From positions 1 to 64,000 of the forward strand of contig NZ_JACHGH010000011.1 in NCBI RefSeq assembly GCF_014207435.1: a DNA stretch of 64,000 nucleotides, written 5' to 3'. The position numbers and the translations under genes were made by a program. Origin of the DNA: Salirhabdus euzebyi (GTDB lineage Bacteria > Bacillota > Bacilli > Bacillales > Alkalibacillaceae). Positions 44,075 to 52,188 of the stretch are shown here, piece by piece (the stretch's first letter is position 1; the number at the start of each line of letters is the position of its first letter). The notes beneath the pieces were generated by a model that did not search any database, was not told where the DNA came from, and saw nothing but the letters and a program-made list of their open reading frames with translations.

Positions 44075-44254
44075 TTACGTATATAGTACCTTCATATAAG
44101 ATGAAATAAGTAAGATGGTGATCGAGACATTAATGGTTCGGAACATTCTGTGAGAACGTTCGTTAGACATTTCAGACTTCAAACAAAATGAGTGTGTTAA
44201 AGAATTAAAGATAAATAGAATGAAAACGGCAAATGGTACATAAAACAATTCCAC
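44075..44254 (-). CDS. Novel small membrane protein
   Basis: A 59-residue frame starting at GTG with GGAGGAGGG seven bases upstream, and ending just before a terminator. It reads MELFYVPFAVFILFIFNSLT then HSFCLKSEMSNERSHRMFRT then INVSITILLISSYMKVLYT: two hydrophobic helices joined by a short basic loop. No family recognised. The strong ribosome binding site and terminator make it a likely gene, below common length cut-offs. Confidence 0.6.
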   Translation of the reverse strand: MELFYVPFAVFILFIFNSLTHSFCLKSEMSNERSHRMFRTINVSITILLISSYMKVLYT

Positions 44255-44335
44255 GTCTCAACCCTCCTCCATGTCCTTGTGAGTATCACTTTACCAAAAA
44301 ATATGCTTATTGAACAGTAAAATATGCTTTTAAAA

Positions 44336-44361
44336 AGGAAAAGCACCCAAAAGTGGGTGCT
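44336..44361 (-). terminator. Terminator for the DUF3267 gene
   Basis: 8-bp stem AGCACCCA/TGGGTGCT overlapping the end of the gene; T-rich tail on the minus strand. Confidence 0.8.
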
Positions 44362-44902
44362 ATCTTTGTACTAGTATATCGTAGCCATCTTTTGCATTTT
44401 CAATTATACATTTTTTGGGTGCATAAATAAATTGTTTAATATACAAAAAATCTTTGAAAGACATACCGATATTCATTGCTGTAAATACAATGATATACGG
44501 ATAATATGTCGGCGTCACGAAACCTACTACTAACCCAGGTATTGTTAAAAAGATAGTAGGTGAAAGCCACATGAAAATGGAATTACCTTTAGATAATTGT
44601 GTCTTCGTCTGATAAGAAATAGTAGGAATAAATCCCATTTCTAACTGCCAACGTACTCTCATTCGTTTGTTTAATAAAACTAAAGGAAGTACATGAGTCA
44701 TTTTATGCAGAGTAGGTAACAGTACTAATATGATTAATAATGCCCCAAAACCAAGATCTTTTATTGGTGTATGTTGATGTAGAATGGAGTAAGGTAAAAA
44801 TAATAGAATAAAGGCAAAAAGACCGATTAAACAGGACATAATGTAAATTCTACCCTGACCCAACTCCCTGGTAATGTTCACTGTTTTCCAACAATTATTC
44901 AT
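44360..44902 (-). CDS. DUF3267-like membrane protein with altered zinc motif
   Basis: A 180-residue membrane protein with four predicted helices (LIGLFAFILLFLPYSIL, GALLIILVLLPTL, IFMWLSPTIFLTIPGLVV, YIIVFTAMNIGMS). The overall plan fits DUF3267, called putative zincin peptidases because of an HExxH in helix 2. Here that place reads HKMTH, so the catalytic Glu is a Lys and peptidase activity is unlikely. Start ATG has GGGGGA upstream. Confidence 0.6.
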   Translation of the reverse strand: MNNCWKTVNITRELGQGRIYIMSCLIGLFAFILLFLPYSILHQHTPIKDLGFGALLIILVLLPTLHKMTHVLPLVLLNKRMRVRWQLEMGFIPTISYQTKTQLSKGNSIFMWLSPTIFLTIPGLVVGFVTPTYYPYIIVFTAMNIGMSFKDFLYIKQFIYAPKKCIIENAKDGYDILVQR

Positions 44903-45242
44903 TTCCAGGTCCCCCTTTAACTTGTGTTGTTCCTATCCTTAGTCGTAAGAAATAATAAACCTTCATTTTTTCCACTGTCGTATCATACTTTGTTTTATTA
45001 TCTAAATCAATAGTTTTTCAAAAAAAAGTTAATGATATTAAGAAGAATATTAATCTTGTTAGTAGGGAAACGCTTATCATATAAATATAGACAAGTAAGC
45101 TAAGTTATGTCTTTTTTTTTACTAGTAAAAAAAGGGATGCGATGTAATTACTTAATCGTGACTATATAGAAAGTAATAATTTCGCAATCAATATACATTA
45201 TAATAAATAAAATGAAAATATTTCTAGGTCTTGTGCGGAGTT
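44903..45242. other. Intergenic region, nothing recognised
   Basis: 340 A+T-rich bases between two minus-strand genes. No open frame with a ribosome binding site on either strand, and no clear hpr terminator. The upstream signals of the DUF3267-like gene must lie here. Confidence 0.5.
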
Positions 45243-45782
45243 TTACTTCTCTTCTTCAACCATTTCTTGTTTCACATTTTGTATCGTACGGTTAAAAATA
45301 TCCATATATTCATCTCCGTATATATCACGTATTACAGCAACCATTTCTAAAAATTCAGGGAATTTACCGTAAAGTTTTTTTAAGGATAAAGATCCTTTTA
45401 CAATTTGTCTACTTTCAACATCATGGGTTTCCATGATTTCTAAAAGAAGATTTACGCCTTTGTCTGTTAATTCTACATATGTATTACGTTTATCGTTTTC
45501 TTTTTTGGAAAAAGTAAGTAAACCACGGTCCTCTAAATTTTTAGAAAAATTAAACGCTGTGGAAACGTGCATAACACCAAATTTGGAGATTTCTGAAATA
45601 CTAGAACCTTTTAAATGATAAGCAATCAATAAAATATGATGCTCATTTATATTTAGGCCATAAGGCTTGACCCAATCCTGCCAATCTTTTTCTATTGCTT
45701 TCCACAATGCTTTACTCATTTGTGCCATTTTATGACTGTACAGGATGGCTTCTTGAATTGAATACTCTACTTTTTCTTCCAT
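45243..45782 (-). CDS. hpr: Hpr/ScoC transition-state regulator
   Basis: A 179-residue MarR-type repressor. The N-terminal [20 protein letters not shown] and the HTH region [20 protein letters not shown] match Hpr (ScoC), which represses extracellular protease genes, opp oligopeptide transport and sporulation entry in B. subtilis. Length is slightly short of 203 in B. subtilis because the acidic C-terminal tail is shorter. Start ATG follows GGAGAG. Confidence 0.92.
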   Translation of the reverse strand: MEEKVEYSIQEAILYSHKMAQMSKALWKAIEKDWQDWVKPYGLNINEHHILLIAYHLKGSSISEISKFGVMHVSTAFNFSKNLEDRGLLTFSKKENDKRNTYVELTDKGVNLLLEIMETHDVESRQIVKGSLSLKKLYGKFPEFLEMVAVIRDIYGDEYMDIFNRTIQNVKQEMVEEEK

Positions 45783-45894
45783 CAGATAAACTCTCCAATC
45801 TTAACATCCCTTTTTTTCTATTATGCCAGTAAATACTAGAATAATAAAGTTTATCACGAACATCGAAATAATTAGGGGGAAAAGGGGAAGAAAA

Positions 45895-45936
45895 AGAAAA
45901 AATCCCTCGATTTCAACTGCCGAAATCGAGGGATTT
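45895..45936 (-). terminator. Terminator of the OpuA regulator gene
   Basis: 13-bp stem AATCCCTCGATTT/AAATCGAGGGATT; the minus strand continues into a T-rich stretch. Confidence 0.88.
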
Positions 45937-45937
45937 T

Positions 45938-46462
45938 TTAAGAATTTGTAGAAGGGTCATTAGGGTCCATATCCTGAAATGTTTCTTCAATTAAATAATG
46001 AAACTTAATCATATCCTCAATTCTTTTTTGTAAGGATTGAACATACTCAAAATTTCTAACTTCTTCACTTTTTGTTTGTTGTTTTAGCTGGGTTTTAATT
46101 TCTTTTAACGATTGTTTTTGTCTATCTGCCGCATCAAGCCATTTATCCACATAAGTCCGCATAAACTTACGGTAAAGGTTTTCGTTTGCTTGATAAAGAT
46201 CCTTTCGAACACCTTTTTTCCATACACGTTCAACTAAATTGGAATCAAGTAAGCTTCGAATGCCTGTACTCATGGATGTTTTACTTTTACCAAGAGCGTG
46301 ACTCATTTCATCCAAAGTCATAGGTTTTTTATTTATATACAGTGTGACGAAAAGCCTTGCATCAGATGGAGACAGATCAAACATCTCTAATGTTTTAGAG
46401 AACTCAGAAATCATTTGATTGTGTATTTGCTCTAGTAATCGTTCATGATTTGTCTCGGGCAT
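45938..46462 (-). CDS. GbsR-type regulator of the opuA operon
   Basis: A 174-residue MarR/GbsR regulator. The HTH is KPMTLDEMSHALGKSKTSMS and the wing KKGVRKDLYQANENLYRKFM; a helical tail follows. It is divergent from opuAA, so it very likely controls betaine uptake in response to osmolyte or choline. A paralogue is at 40759-41319. Start ATG follows AAGGAGG. Confidence 0.9.
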   Translation of the reverse strand: MPETNHERLLEQIHNQMISEFSKTLEMFDLSPSDARLFVTLYINKKPMTLDEMSHALGKSKTSMSTGIRSLLDSNLVERVWKKGVRKDLYQANENLYRKFMRTYVDKWLDAADRQKQSLKEIKTQLKQQTKSEEVRNFEYVQSLQKRIEDMIKFHYLIEETFQDMDPNDPSTNS

Positions 46463-46593
46463 TACGGGGAGGCCTCCTTAAACTCTGCTCTATGTATCAC
46501 CTTACTAAAAGTTAAGAAAATATGGAAACGACAAGGTGGTGAGTAATTCTTAGGAAATGAAAGTAAAACAAAGAATTCATTATGATTAGTTCG

Positions 46594-46609
46594 TACAGTT
46601 TTAACTGTA
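46594..46609. promoter_or_regulatory. Palindromic operator candidate, opuA region
   Basis: Perfect 16-bp palindrome TACAGTT-TT-AACTGTA between the divergent regulator and opuAA, 35 bases upstream of the opuA -35 hexamer. Likely site for the adjacent GbsR-type protein. Confidence 0.55.
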
Positions 46610-46644
46610 TGAAAAATATATACAAAAACAAAGGTTTTTACGGT

Positions 46645-46673
46645 TTGTACTTTGGGTATGTAAAGGATATAGT
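46645..46673 (+). promoter_or_regulatory. opuA promoter
   Basis: TTGTAC (46645-46650), a 17-base spacer, TATAGT (46668-46673), 70 bases upstream of the opuAA start. Confidence 0.6.
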
Positions 46674-46743
46674 TATACAAGTGATTGGGAATATGCCCAA
46701 ATTCGTTATTTTTGACACGAAATAAAAGGTAGTGAGGTGAAAT

Positions 46744-47946
46744 ATGGTGCCGATTATAAAAGTAGAAAATCTATCAAAGGTTTTCGGAAAAAAGCCACAG
46801 GTAGCCCTTGAACTTTTAGATGAAGGTAAATCAAAAGACGAAATTCTTGAACAAACAGGAAACACGGTTGGGGTTAATCGTGCAACGTTTGATGTAGAAG
46901 AAGGAGAGATTTTCGTTATCATGGGCTTATCTGGTAGTGGTAAGTCTACACTTGTTCGATTACTTAATAGATTAATAGAGCCTACAGAAGGCAGCGTATA
47001 TATTAATGAACAAAACTTAGCAAAAATGGATAAAAAAGAGCTGAGACAAATTCGCAGAGAAAAAATGAGTATGGTTTTTCAGAAATTTGCTCTGTTTCCA
47101 TTTCGTACTGTATTAGAAAATGCGGAATATGGATTAGAAATCCAAGGTATTGATAAGGAACAAAGGAAAGAAAAAGCTGAAAAAGCACTTGAATTAGTTG
47201 GTTTAGGTGGTTATATTAATCAGTTGCCTGCTCAATTATCCGGTGGTATGCAACAACGTGTAGGATTAGCGCGGGCATTAGCGAACGATCCAGAAGTGTT
47301 ATTGATGGATGAAGCTTTTTCTGCATTAGATCCATTAATCCGCAAAGAAATGCAAGATGAATTACTAGACTTACAGGACCGAATGAAAAAGACAATCATC
47401 TTTATTACACATGATTTAGATGAAGCATTAAGAATAGGCGATAGAATTGCGTTAATGAAGGATGGATCAATTGTTCAAATTGGTTCACCAGAAGATATTC
47501 TTGTAAATCCTGCAAATGAATATGTAGAAAAATTCGTAGAGGATGTCGATCGTTCGAAAGTATTAACGGCCGAGAATATTATGAAGCGTCCAGAAACGAT
47601 TAATATTGAAAAACATGGTCCTCGTGTGGCATTAGAGCGCATGAAAGAGGAAGGATTATCTAGCATGTATGTTGTGGATCGCCAGCGTAAGTTACATGGT
47701 TATGTAACGGCAGATGATGCTTCTGCAGCAGTAAAGAAAGATACCAAAGATTTAAATGAAATATTAAGAACAGATGTACCTACAGTTACACCAACGACAA
47801 CGATGACTGAAATATTCAATATTATTTATAATTCACCTGTTCCAGTAGCAGTTGTTGATGACGGTACTTTAAAAGGAATTATAGTTAGAGGAGCTGTGAT
47901 TGCAGCGTTAGCAGGTAGTGAGGTGAATACAGAAGATGTTGGATAA
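46744..47946 (+). CDS. opuAA: Glycine betaine ABC transporter ATPase OpuAA
   Basis: A 400-residue ATPase. Walker A is GLSGSGKST, signature [15 protein letters not shown], Walker [14 protein letters not shown]. Two CBS domains fill the C-terminal third (residues about 275-395: [40 protein letters not shown]), which in OpuA sense ionic strength. First gene of opuAA-AB-AC. It overlaps opuAB by 11 bases. Confidence 0.95.
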   Translation: MVPIIKVENLSKVFGKKPQVALELLDEGKSKDEILEQTGNTVGVNRATFDVEEGEIFVIMGLSGSGKSTLVRLLNRLIEPTEGSVYINEQNLAKMDKKELRQIRREKMSMVFQKFALFPFRTVLENAEYGLEIQGIDKEQRKEKAEKALELVGLGGYINQLPAQLSGGMQQRVGLARALANDPEVLLMDEAFSALDPLIRKEMQDELLDLQDRMKKTIIFITHDLDEALRIGDRIALMKDGSIVQIGSPEDILVNPANEYVEKFVEDVDRSKVLTAENIMKRPETINIEKHGPRVALERMKEEGLSSMYVVDRQRKLHGYVTADDASAAVKKDTKDLNEILRTDVPTVTPTTTMTEIFNIIYNSPVPVAVVDDGTLKGIIVRGAVIAALAGSEVNTEDVG

Positions 47947-48781
47947 ATTACCTAAGTTAGAGGTCGCACAGCCTGTAAGGGATCTTACTGACTGGATAAA
48001 GGAAAAATTCGAATTTATATTTAATCCAATTAAAGATGATTTTGGACCATTTTTAGAAAAACTAAGTGAAGAATGGTTAGCTGCGATTCCGGCATGGCTT
48101 TTCATTCTAATCGTAGCTGTGCTAGCATTTTTTGTTAGTGGGAAAAAGTTTGGTTTTGCCATTTTCTCTGTACTAGGACTTGTATTTATATATAACCAAG
48201 GACAATGGGTAGAACTAATGTTTACCTTTGTATTAGTTATAGCAGCCAGTTTTCTCGCAATTATTATAGGTATACCAATTGGGATTTTAATGTCCAAAAG
48301 TAAAGTTATCCAATCGATTTTGACCCCCGTATTGGACTTTATGCAGACGATGCCAGCATTCGTATATTTAATTCCGACTGCAGCATTTTTTGCTATCGGT
48401 ATGCCACCAGGTGTATTTGCTGCTTTAATTTTCGCAGCACCACCTACTATTCGTTTAACAAATCTAGGAATCCGTCAAGTTTCGAAAGAGCTTGTTGAAG
48501 CTTCAGAGGCATTTGGTAGTACTGGTTTACAAAAGCTAATAAAGGTTGAACTACCAATGGCGAAATCAACCATAATGGCTGGAATTAACCAAACGGTTAT
48601 GTTATCCCTATCCATGGTTGTTGTAGCATCCATGATTGGAGCACCAGGACTTGGAAGAGAAGTAATTAGAGCTCTACAACGTGCAGACGTTGGGGCAGGT
48701 TTTGTTGCAGGTTTAGGTATTGTTATTTTGGCTATTATTATTGACCGATTTACACAATACATGAACAAAGGTAAGGCTTAG
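47936..48781 (+). CDS. opuAB: Glycine betaine ABC transporter permease OpuAB
   Basis: A 281-residue permease with six to seven predicted helices. The EAA loop is [20 protein letters not shown] and TINQ-like [19 protein letters not shown] is typical of ProW/OpuAB. It starts inside the end of opuAA, so translation is coupled. Confidence 0.95.
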   Translation: MLDKLPKLEVAQPVRDLTDWIKEKFEFIFNPIKDDFGPFLEKLSEEWLAAIPAWLFILIVAVLAFFVSGKKFGFAIFSVLGLVFIYNQGQWVELMFTFVLVIAASFLAIIIGIPIGILMSKSKVIQSILTPVLDFMQTMPAFVYLIPTAAFFAIGMPPGVFAALIFAAPPTIRLTNLGIRQVSKELVEASEAFGSTGLQKLIKVELPMAKSTIMAGINQTVMLSLSMVVVASMIGAPGLGREVIRALQRADVGAGFVAGLGIVILAIIIDRFTQYMNKGKA

Positions 48782-48852
48782 TTATTGTTGGTAACTTTTC
48801 ATTCGAAAAGTTTACTATATATATTTAAAACAAAAGGGGAGAGATTTTCATT

Positions 48853-49815
48853 ATGTTCAAACTACAATGGAAACATTTAGGTTTAATTGCAGTTCTAATG
48901 CTATCTTTAGTGTTAGCAGCTTGTGGATCTTCTGATGAAGAAGGCGAAGACACAACTGGCGATGATACAAATACGGAAGATACGCAAGATAATAACGAAG
49001 GTGAAGATGCAGCTAGTGAAGGTACTGCTCTTGGAGAAAAAGAAATTGAGCTAGTATACGTTGAGTGGGATTCTGAAATTGCATCTACAAACGTTATTGC
49101 AGAAGTATTACGTAATCAAGGTTATGATGTAAAAGTTACACCGATTGACAATGCACTAATGTGGCAATCAGTAGCAGAAGGCGATGCTGATGGTATGGTA
49201 GCTGCATGGTTACCAGCTACACACGGTGATTTGTTTGATCAATTTGGTGGAGATTTAGTAGATCTAGGTGCTAACCTAGAAGGAGCTAAAATTGGTCTTG
49301 TAGTACCAGAATACATGGATGCTACAACAATCGGAGACCTTGCAGATTTCTCTGAAGATTTAAACAGCAAAATTACTGGTATTGAAGAAGGCGCTGGTGT
49401 TGTTAAAGCAGCACAGCAATCTATCACAGATTATGGTTTAGATGGTTGGGAAGTTCAAACTTCTTCAAGTGGTGCAATGGCTGCCGCTTTAGGTGATGCT
49501 GTAGATAGCGAAGAGCCAATTGTTGTAACTGGTTGGACTCCACACTGGAAATTTGCTGCATATGATCTTAAATACTTAGAGGATCCAGAAGGTTCTTTCG
49601 GTGGAGAAGAGCATATTAGCACAATGGTACGTCAAGGTTTAGAGGAAGATAGCCCAGCTGCTTACACTATCCTTGATCAATTCAACTGGACTGCTGCTGA
49701 CATGGAATCTGTTATGCTTGAAGTTTCAAACGGTGCAACTCCAGAAGAAGCTGCTAAAGCTTGGGTAGAAAATAACCAAGATAAAGTTAGCGAATGGGTT
49801 TCAGGACTTGAGTAA
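48853..49815 (+). CDS. opuAC: Glycine betaine-binding lipoprotein OpuAC
   Basis: A 320-residue lipoprotein; lipobox LAAC with C24, then an acidic linker (DEEGEDTTGDDTNTEDTQDN). The binding domain has GWTPHWKFAAYDLKYLEDPE, and the tryptophans W186/W233-type that form the betaine aromatic cage are likely among those visible (GWTPHW). Third gene of the operon, 71 bases after opuAB. Overall acidic surface fits a halotolerant host. Confidence 0.93.
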   Translation: MFKLQWKHLGLIAVLMLSLVLAACGSSDEEGEDTTGDDTNTEDTQDNNEGEDAASEGTALGEKEIELVYVEWDSEIASTNVIAEVLRNQGYDVKVTPIDNALMWQSVAEGDADGMVAAWLPATHGDLFDQFGGDLVDLGANLEGAKIGLVVPEYMDATTIGDLADFSEDLNSKITGIEEGAGVVKAAQQSITDYGLDGWEVQTSSSGAMAAALGDAVDSEEPIVVTGWTPHWKFAAYDLKYLEDPEGSFGGEEHISTMVRQGLEEDSPAAYTILDQFNWTAADMESVMLEVSNGATPEEAAKAWVENNQDKVSEWVSGLE

Positions 49816-49831
49816 TAATTTATAATGTTAA

Positions 49832-49865
49832 AAACGACTCGCATTTTGTGCGAGTCGTTTTTTTA
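49832..49865 (+). terminator. Terminator of opuA operon
   Basis: Perfect 12-bp stem AAACGACTCGCA/TGCGAGTCGTTT followed by Ts. Confidence 0.95.
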
Positions 49866-49909
49866 TGTCTTGAAATTCTGCGGGGCAACAAAATACCTAA
49901 ATTGACAAA

Positions 49910-50030
49910 AGTGAAGCTGATCCTTCAAATAAAGTGCATGAATTGGTAAAAAATGAGGCTGAACCTTCAATTGAAATGCTTGAATAGATAAAACTCTAGC
50001 TGAACCTTTAAAGATCATACTTGAATCAAT
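49910..50030. repeat. Degenerate tandem repeat, about 42 bp
   Basis: Three adjacent units of 41-42 bases: each has GCTGA(A/T)CCTT, then a T/A-rich block with TGAAT. The first unit is clearest (near 49915), the third most diverged. It sits between the opuA and yhaH terminators. The 70-codon frame running through it on the minus strand is not supported by a ribosome binding site. Confidence 0.5.
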
Positions 50031-50132
50031 ATATGGTGCCAGGAATCCCCCATAAACATCAATACGGAAACACAATCGCTCTACTAATGCGCTGACATTT
50101 GATTAAACGAAACAATCACGTCTAACAAGTAG

Positions 50133-50180
50133 CAAAAAAGGGTTGTCCCCTAAGCGTAAAAACATTTTGGGGCAACCCTT
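50133..50180 (-). terminator. Terminator of yhaH
   Basis: Stem AAGGGTTGTCCCC/GGGGCAACCCTT; T-rich tail on the minus strand. Confidence 0.88.
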
Positions 50181-50183
50181 CTT

Positions 50184-50549
50184 TTACTTTTTATTTTGAT
50201 TCATTTTATCTTCTAACTCTTTTAGACTTTCTTCTACACTTTGCAAGTGTTCTTGTATACTCTGTTGGTGTGGTTCAATCGTCTTTTTCCAACTATCGAT
50301 TGAATGCTTTACATCTTCTGATAATTCTTTCAGTAAAGCTGCACCTTCCTTAGTTGTTTTTGTTAACTGGTCTTTTAAATCTAAACCTTCACGTTTTAGT
50401 TCTGAAATTGTTTGTCTTAATTTCAAGCTTTGTTCCTTTGCTCGACGACGAACTTCTTCTCCTGATGCAGGTGTTGTAAATAAAGTAGTTGTAGCACCAA
50501 TTACGGTACCAAAAAGAAAACCTAAAAATAGAGATTTTCCTTTCGCCAT
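50184..50549 (-). CDS. yhaH: YtxH-domain protein YhaH
   Basis: A 121-residue protein: one glycine-rich hydrophobic helix (LFLGFLFGTVIGATTTLF) followed by TPASGEEVRRRAKE, the YtxH hallmark, then a long amphipathic coil to the end. Its place between hpr and trpP matches yhaH in B. subtilis. YtxH proteins are general-stress membrane-associated proteins. AAGGGGGG precedes ATG. Confidence 0.88.
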   Translation of the reverse strand: MAKGKSLFLGFLFGTVIGATTTLFTTPASGEEVRRRAKEQSLKLRQTISELKREGLDLKDQLTKTTKEGAALLKELSEDVKHSIDSWKKTIEPHQQSIQEHLQSVEESLKELEDKMNQNKK

Positions 50550-50684
50550 ATTCAGACCCCCCTTTAGTATTTCCGGTCACGTTGTTTGGAATGAAGCATG
50601 TCTTTCTACACTCTATTATAACGTTTTTGTTGGGTGTTGTTTAGTATATGACAAAATAATATTATATCGAATTTATAAAAAATT

Positions 50685-50723
50685 AAATAAAAATCCCTGA
50701 CGTGTATATTATACGTCAGGGAT
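50685..50723 (-). terminator. Terminator of trpP
   Basis: 11-bp stem ATCCCTGACGT/ACGTCAGGGAT; T-rich on the minus strand after it. Confidence 0.85.
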
Positions 50724-50731
50724 GGGTTGTT

Positions 50732-51253
50732 TTATGCTTGTAAGGAAACAGATGATCGTTTCATAATTGTTTGTAAGATAGGGTATAGTACAAGAATAAT
50801 TACTGTGTTGGCAACTGTTGCTGGTAGCACTACTAGAGTAAAGAGTGCTAGGAATGCGCCTTCGAGTAATCCTACAATGTACAACGCAACGGTTAAGAAT
50901 ATAGCCCCACTAATCAACGTTCCAACTGCTGCTACAACTGGAGCAGCAATAACATCTTTTGCATATTTAGTTAGGAATAAATACAGACCTAAAAATGCGA
51001 ATGCTGTAATTGGTTTATCAATAATATTTGAAATTTGACCACCTGGAACAGTAGTTGTTAATGCTGATAACAATCCTGTTACCATCGATAGTAGAAATAC
51101 GTACTTTACTTTAGGAAATAATAAAATTCCTAAAAACATCATTGCTAGTTGCATGTCTGGTTTCATCCCTAGAAAAACACCTGGTGTTATGGCATGAAAA
51201 ACCGTACCAATCCCAACTAAAAGTGATAAAACAGCTAAAACACGTGTATTCAT
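50732..51253 (-). CDS. trpP: Tryptophan transporter TrpP
   Basis: A 173-residue membrane protein with five to six predicted helices. VLSLLVGIGTVFHAITPGVF, LGMKPDMQLAMMFLGILLFP and TTVPGGQISNIIDKPITAF match TrpP (formerly YhaG). It imports tryptophan. A TRAP-binding run overlaps its ribosome binding site, so translation should fall when tryptophan is plentiful. Monocistronic, with its own promoter and terminator. Confidence 0.92.
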   Translation of the reverse strand: MNTRVLAVLSLLVGIGTVFHAITPGVFLGMKPDMQLAMMFLGILLFPKVKYVFLLSMVTGLLSALTTTVPGGQISNIIDKPITAFAFLGLYLFLTKYAKDVIAAPVVAAVGTLISGAIFLTVALYIVGLLEGAFLALFTLVVLPATVANTVIILVLYPILQTIMKRSSVSLQA

Positions 51254-51261
51254 TTGTAATC

Positions 51262-51289
51262 CTCTCCTCTTCTAAGCTAAACTCATCTC
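51262..51289 (-). promoter_or_regulatory. TRAP-binding site over trpP ribosome binding site
   Basis: Read on the minus strand the leader is GAG-AT-GAG-TT-TAG then CT-TAG-AA-GAG-GA-GAG: six (G/U)AG triplets, each separated by exactly two bases. The last two triplets include the Shine-Dalgarno GGAGAGG. MtrB (TRAP) binds such tandem triplets when loaded with tryptophan and blocks ribosome access, as known for B. subtilis trpP. Confidence 0.85.
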
Positions 51290-51338
51290 TTTTACCCTTC
51301 AACCGTATCCTCATGATCGATTGCAAAGGTATATTGGT

Positions 51339-51367
51339 ATTATAACAAAAGATATAAATAGGTTAAA
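51339..51367 (-). promoter_or_regulatory. trpP promoter
   Basis: Minus strand: TTTAAC at 51362-51367, 17-base spacer, perfect TATAAT at 51339-51344. Predicted leader is about 75-80 nt and contains the TRAP site. Confidence 0.65.
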
Positions 51368-51393
51368 GGAAAAATTCTGAATTTTTCTCTAGC

Positions 51394-51813
51394 CTACATA
51401 TTTGTTGCTATTTCTTGAGCAATTTGCTGTAAGTCTTCAGGTTTATAATCGTCCATATGTGTCACCCATTTTGCCCCGAAACCATCATTGTCGCTGTATC
51501 GTGGAATTAAATGAATATGTACATGAAAGACAGATTGCCCGGCAAATTGACCATTATTATTTAAAATATTTAAACCTTTTGGCTCATAAGCTTTTTTAAT
51601 ACCCTTTGCAATTTTTGGTACTCTAGCGAATAAGCTTTGAGCAATTTCTTCTGGTGTTTCAAAAACATCCTTCACATGTTTTTTCGGTATTACTAACGTA
51701 TGTCCCTTTGTTACTTGGCTGATGTCTAAAAAGGCATAAACATCCTCGTCTTCATACACTTTTGCTGAAGGAATTTCACCGTTTATAATTTTACAAAAAA
51801 TGCAGTCTTCCAT
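51394..51813 (-). CDS. hit: HIT-family nucleotide hydrolase Hit
   Basis: A 139-residue histidine-triad protein. The catalytic HVHIH motif is at residues 97-101, and a CIFC motif near the start (C4, C7) fits a zinc site. Hit proteins cleave purine nucleoside phosphoramidates and dinucleotides. Position next to ecsA but on the other strand matches B. subtilis. GAGGAGG precedes ATG. Confidence 0.95.
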   Translation of the reverse strand: MEDCIFCKIINGEIPSAKVYEDEDVYAFLDISQVTKGHTLVIPKKHVKDVFETPEEIAQSLFARVPKIAKGIKKAYEPKGLNILNNNGQFAGQSVFHVHIHLIPRYSDNDGFGAKWVTHMDDYKPEDLQQIAQEIATNM

Positions 51814-51871
51814 AAATATCCTCCTCGGTCTATTTTTACTTCATTTTAGTAAGTAAAGCTATATATGTAAA

Positions 51872-51901
51872 GAAAAAAGCAGGGCACCTCATGTGCCCTG
51901 C
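51872..51901 (-). terminator. Terminator of the RNA between ecsA and hit
   Basis: Minus strand: GCAGGGCAC, 5-base loop, GTGCCCTGC, then six Ts. A perfect 9-bp G+C-rich stem. It lies upstream of hit and can only serve a transcript that starts further right on the minus strand. Confidence 0.88.
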
Positions 51902-52000
51902 CCAAGGAACGGGGTTGTTGCAACTGTCGATGAGATGGGGATTACGCTGAGACCCTTGCCCAGCGTAAGAAAGTCTACAGATGCTTTATTCGTTATCAAT

Positions 52001-52099
52001 GTGAAAGAAAGTTGTCTTTCACGGACACCCCATTTCTTAAATGGTTTCTGGTTGTGAAAGGAAGTTGTCTTTCACAGACACCCCATTTCTAAATGGTTT
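52001..52099. repeat. Tandem duplicated hairpin module, 53-bp period
   Basis: Copy 1 at 52001-52047 and copy 2 at 52054-52099 differ at two bases and one deletion. Each has hairpin GTGAAAG/CTTTCAC, then a linker GGACACC or AGACACC, then hairpin CCATTT/AAATGG. Part of the candidate RNA. Confidence 0.85.
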
Positions 52100-52188
52100 A
52101 TCGTTTGAGACAATGTTTCACTACTGACTAACTTAATCCCCGTTCCTTACTCCTATTTTGTTCAGTGACAAAAAATAATATTCATCTT

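Larger units (their letters stand above)
51872..52149 (-). ncRNA. Candidate structured RNA between ecsA and hit
   Basis: About 280 bases on the minus strand with no open frame. Its two ends pair through a perfect 11-bp helix (AAGGAACGGGG at 51904-51914 with CCCCGTTCCTT at 52138-52148), directly followed by a strong intrinsic terminator. Inside are a perfect 8-bp hairpin TTACGCTG/CAGCGTAA (51942-51968) and two tandem copies of a module of two hairpins. I do not recognise it as 6S, SRP, RNase P, tmRNA or a known riboswitch. The 5' end is a guess; no clear promoter is seen. It could also be a long leader for hit, but the terminator argues for a separate RNA. Confidence 0.55.

Noticed and set aside
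47908-48297. 129-codon antisense frame in opuAB
   Set aside because: Shadow of a certain membrane gene; hydrophilic residues mirror hydrophobic codons.
49863-50075. 70-codon minus-strand frame
   Set aside because: Runs through the degenerate tandem repeat; no ribosome binding site and no protein-like pattern beyond the repeat.
52001-52099. CRISPR array
   Set aside because: Only two copies, no spacers between them, no cas genes; hairpins inside the unit point to RNA structure.
51872-52149. 6S RNA, SRP RNA, RNase P RNA or tmRNA
   Set aside because: Lacks the SRP GGAAG tetraloop region, RNase P conserved blocks and a tmRNA tag frame. The multi-hairpin layout differs from the 6S rod.
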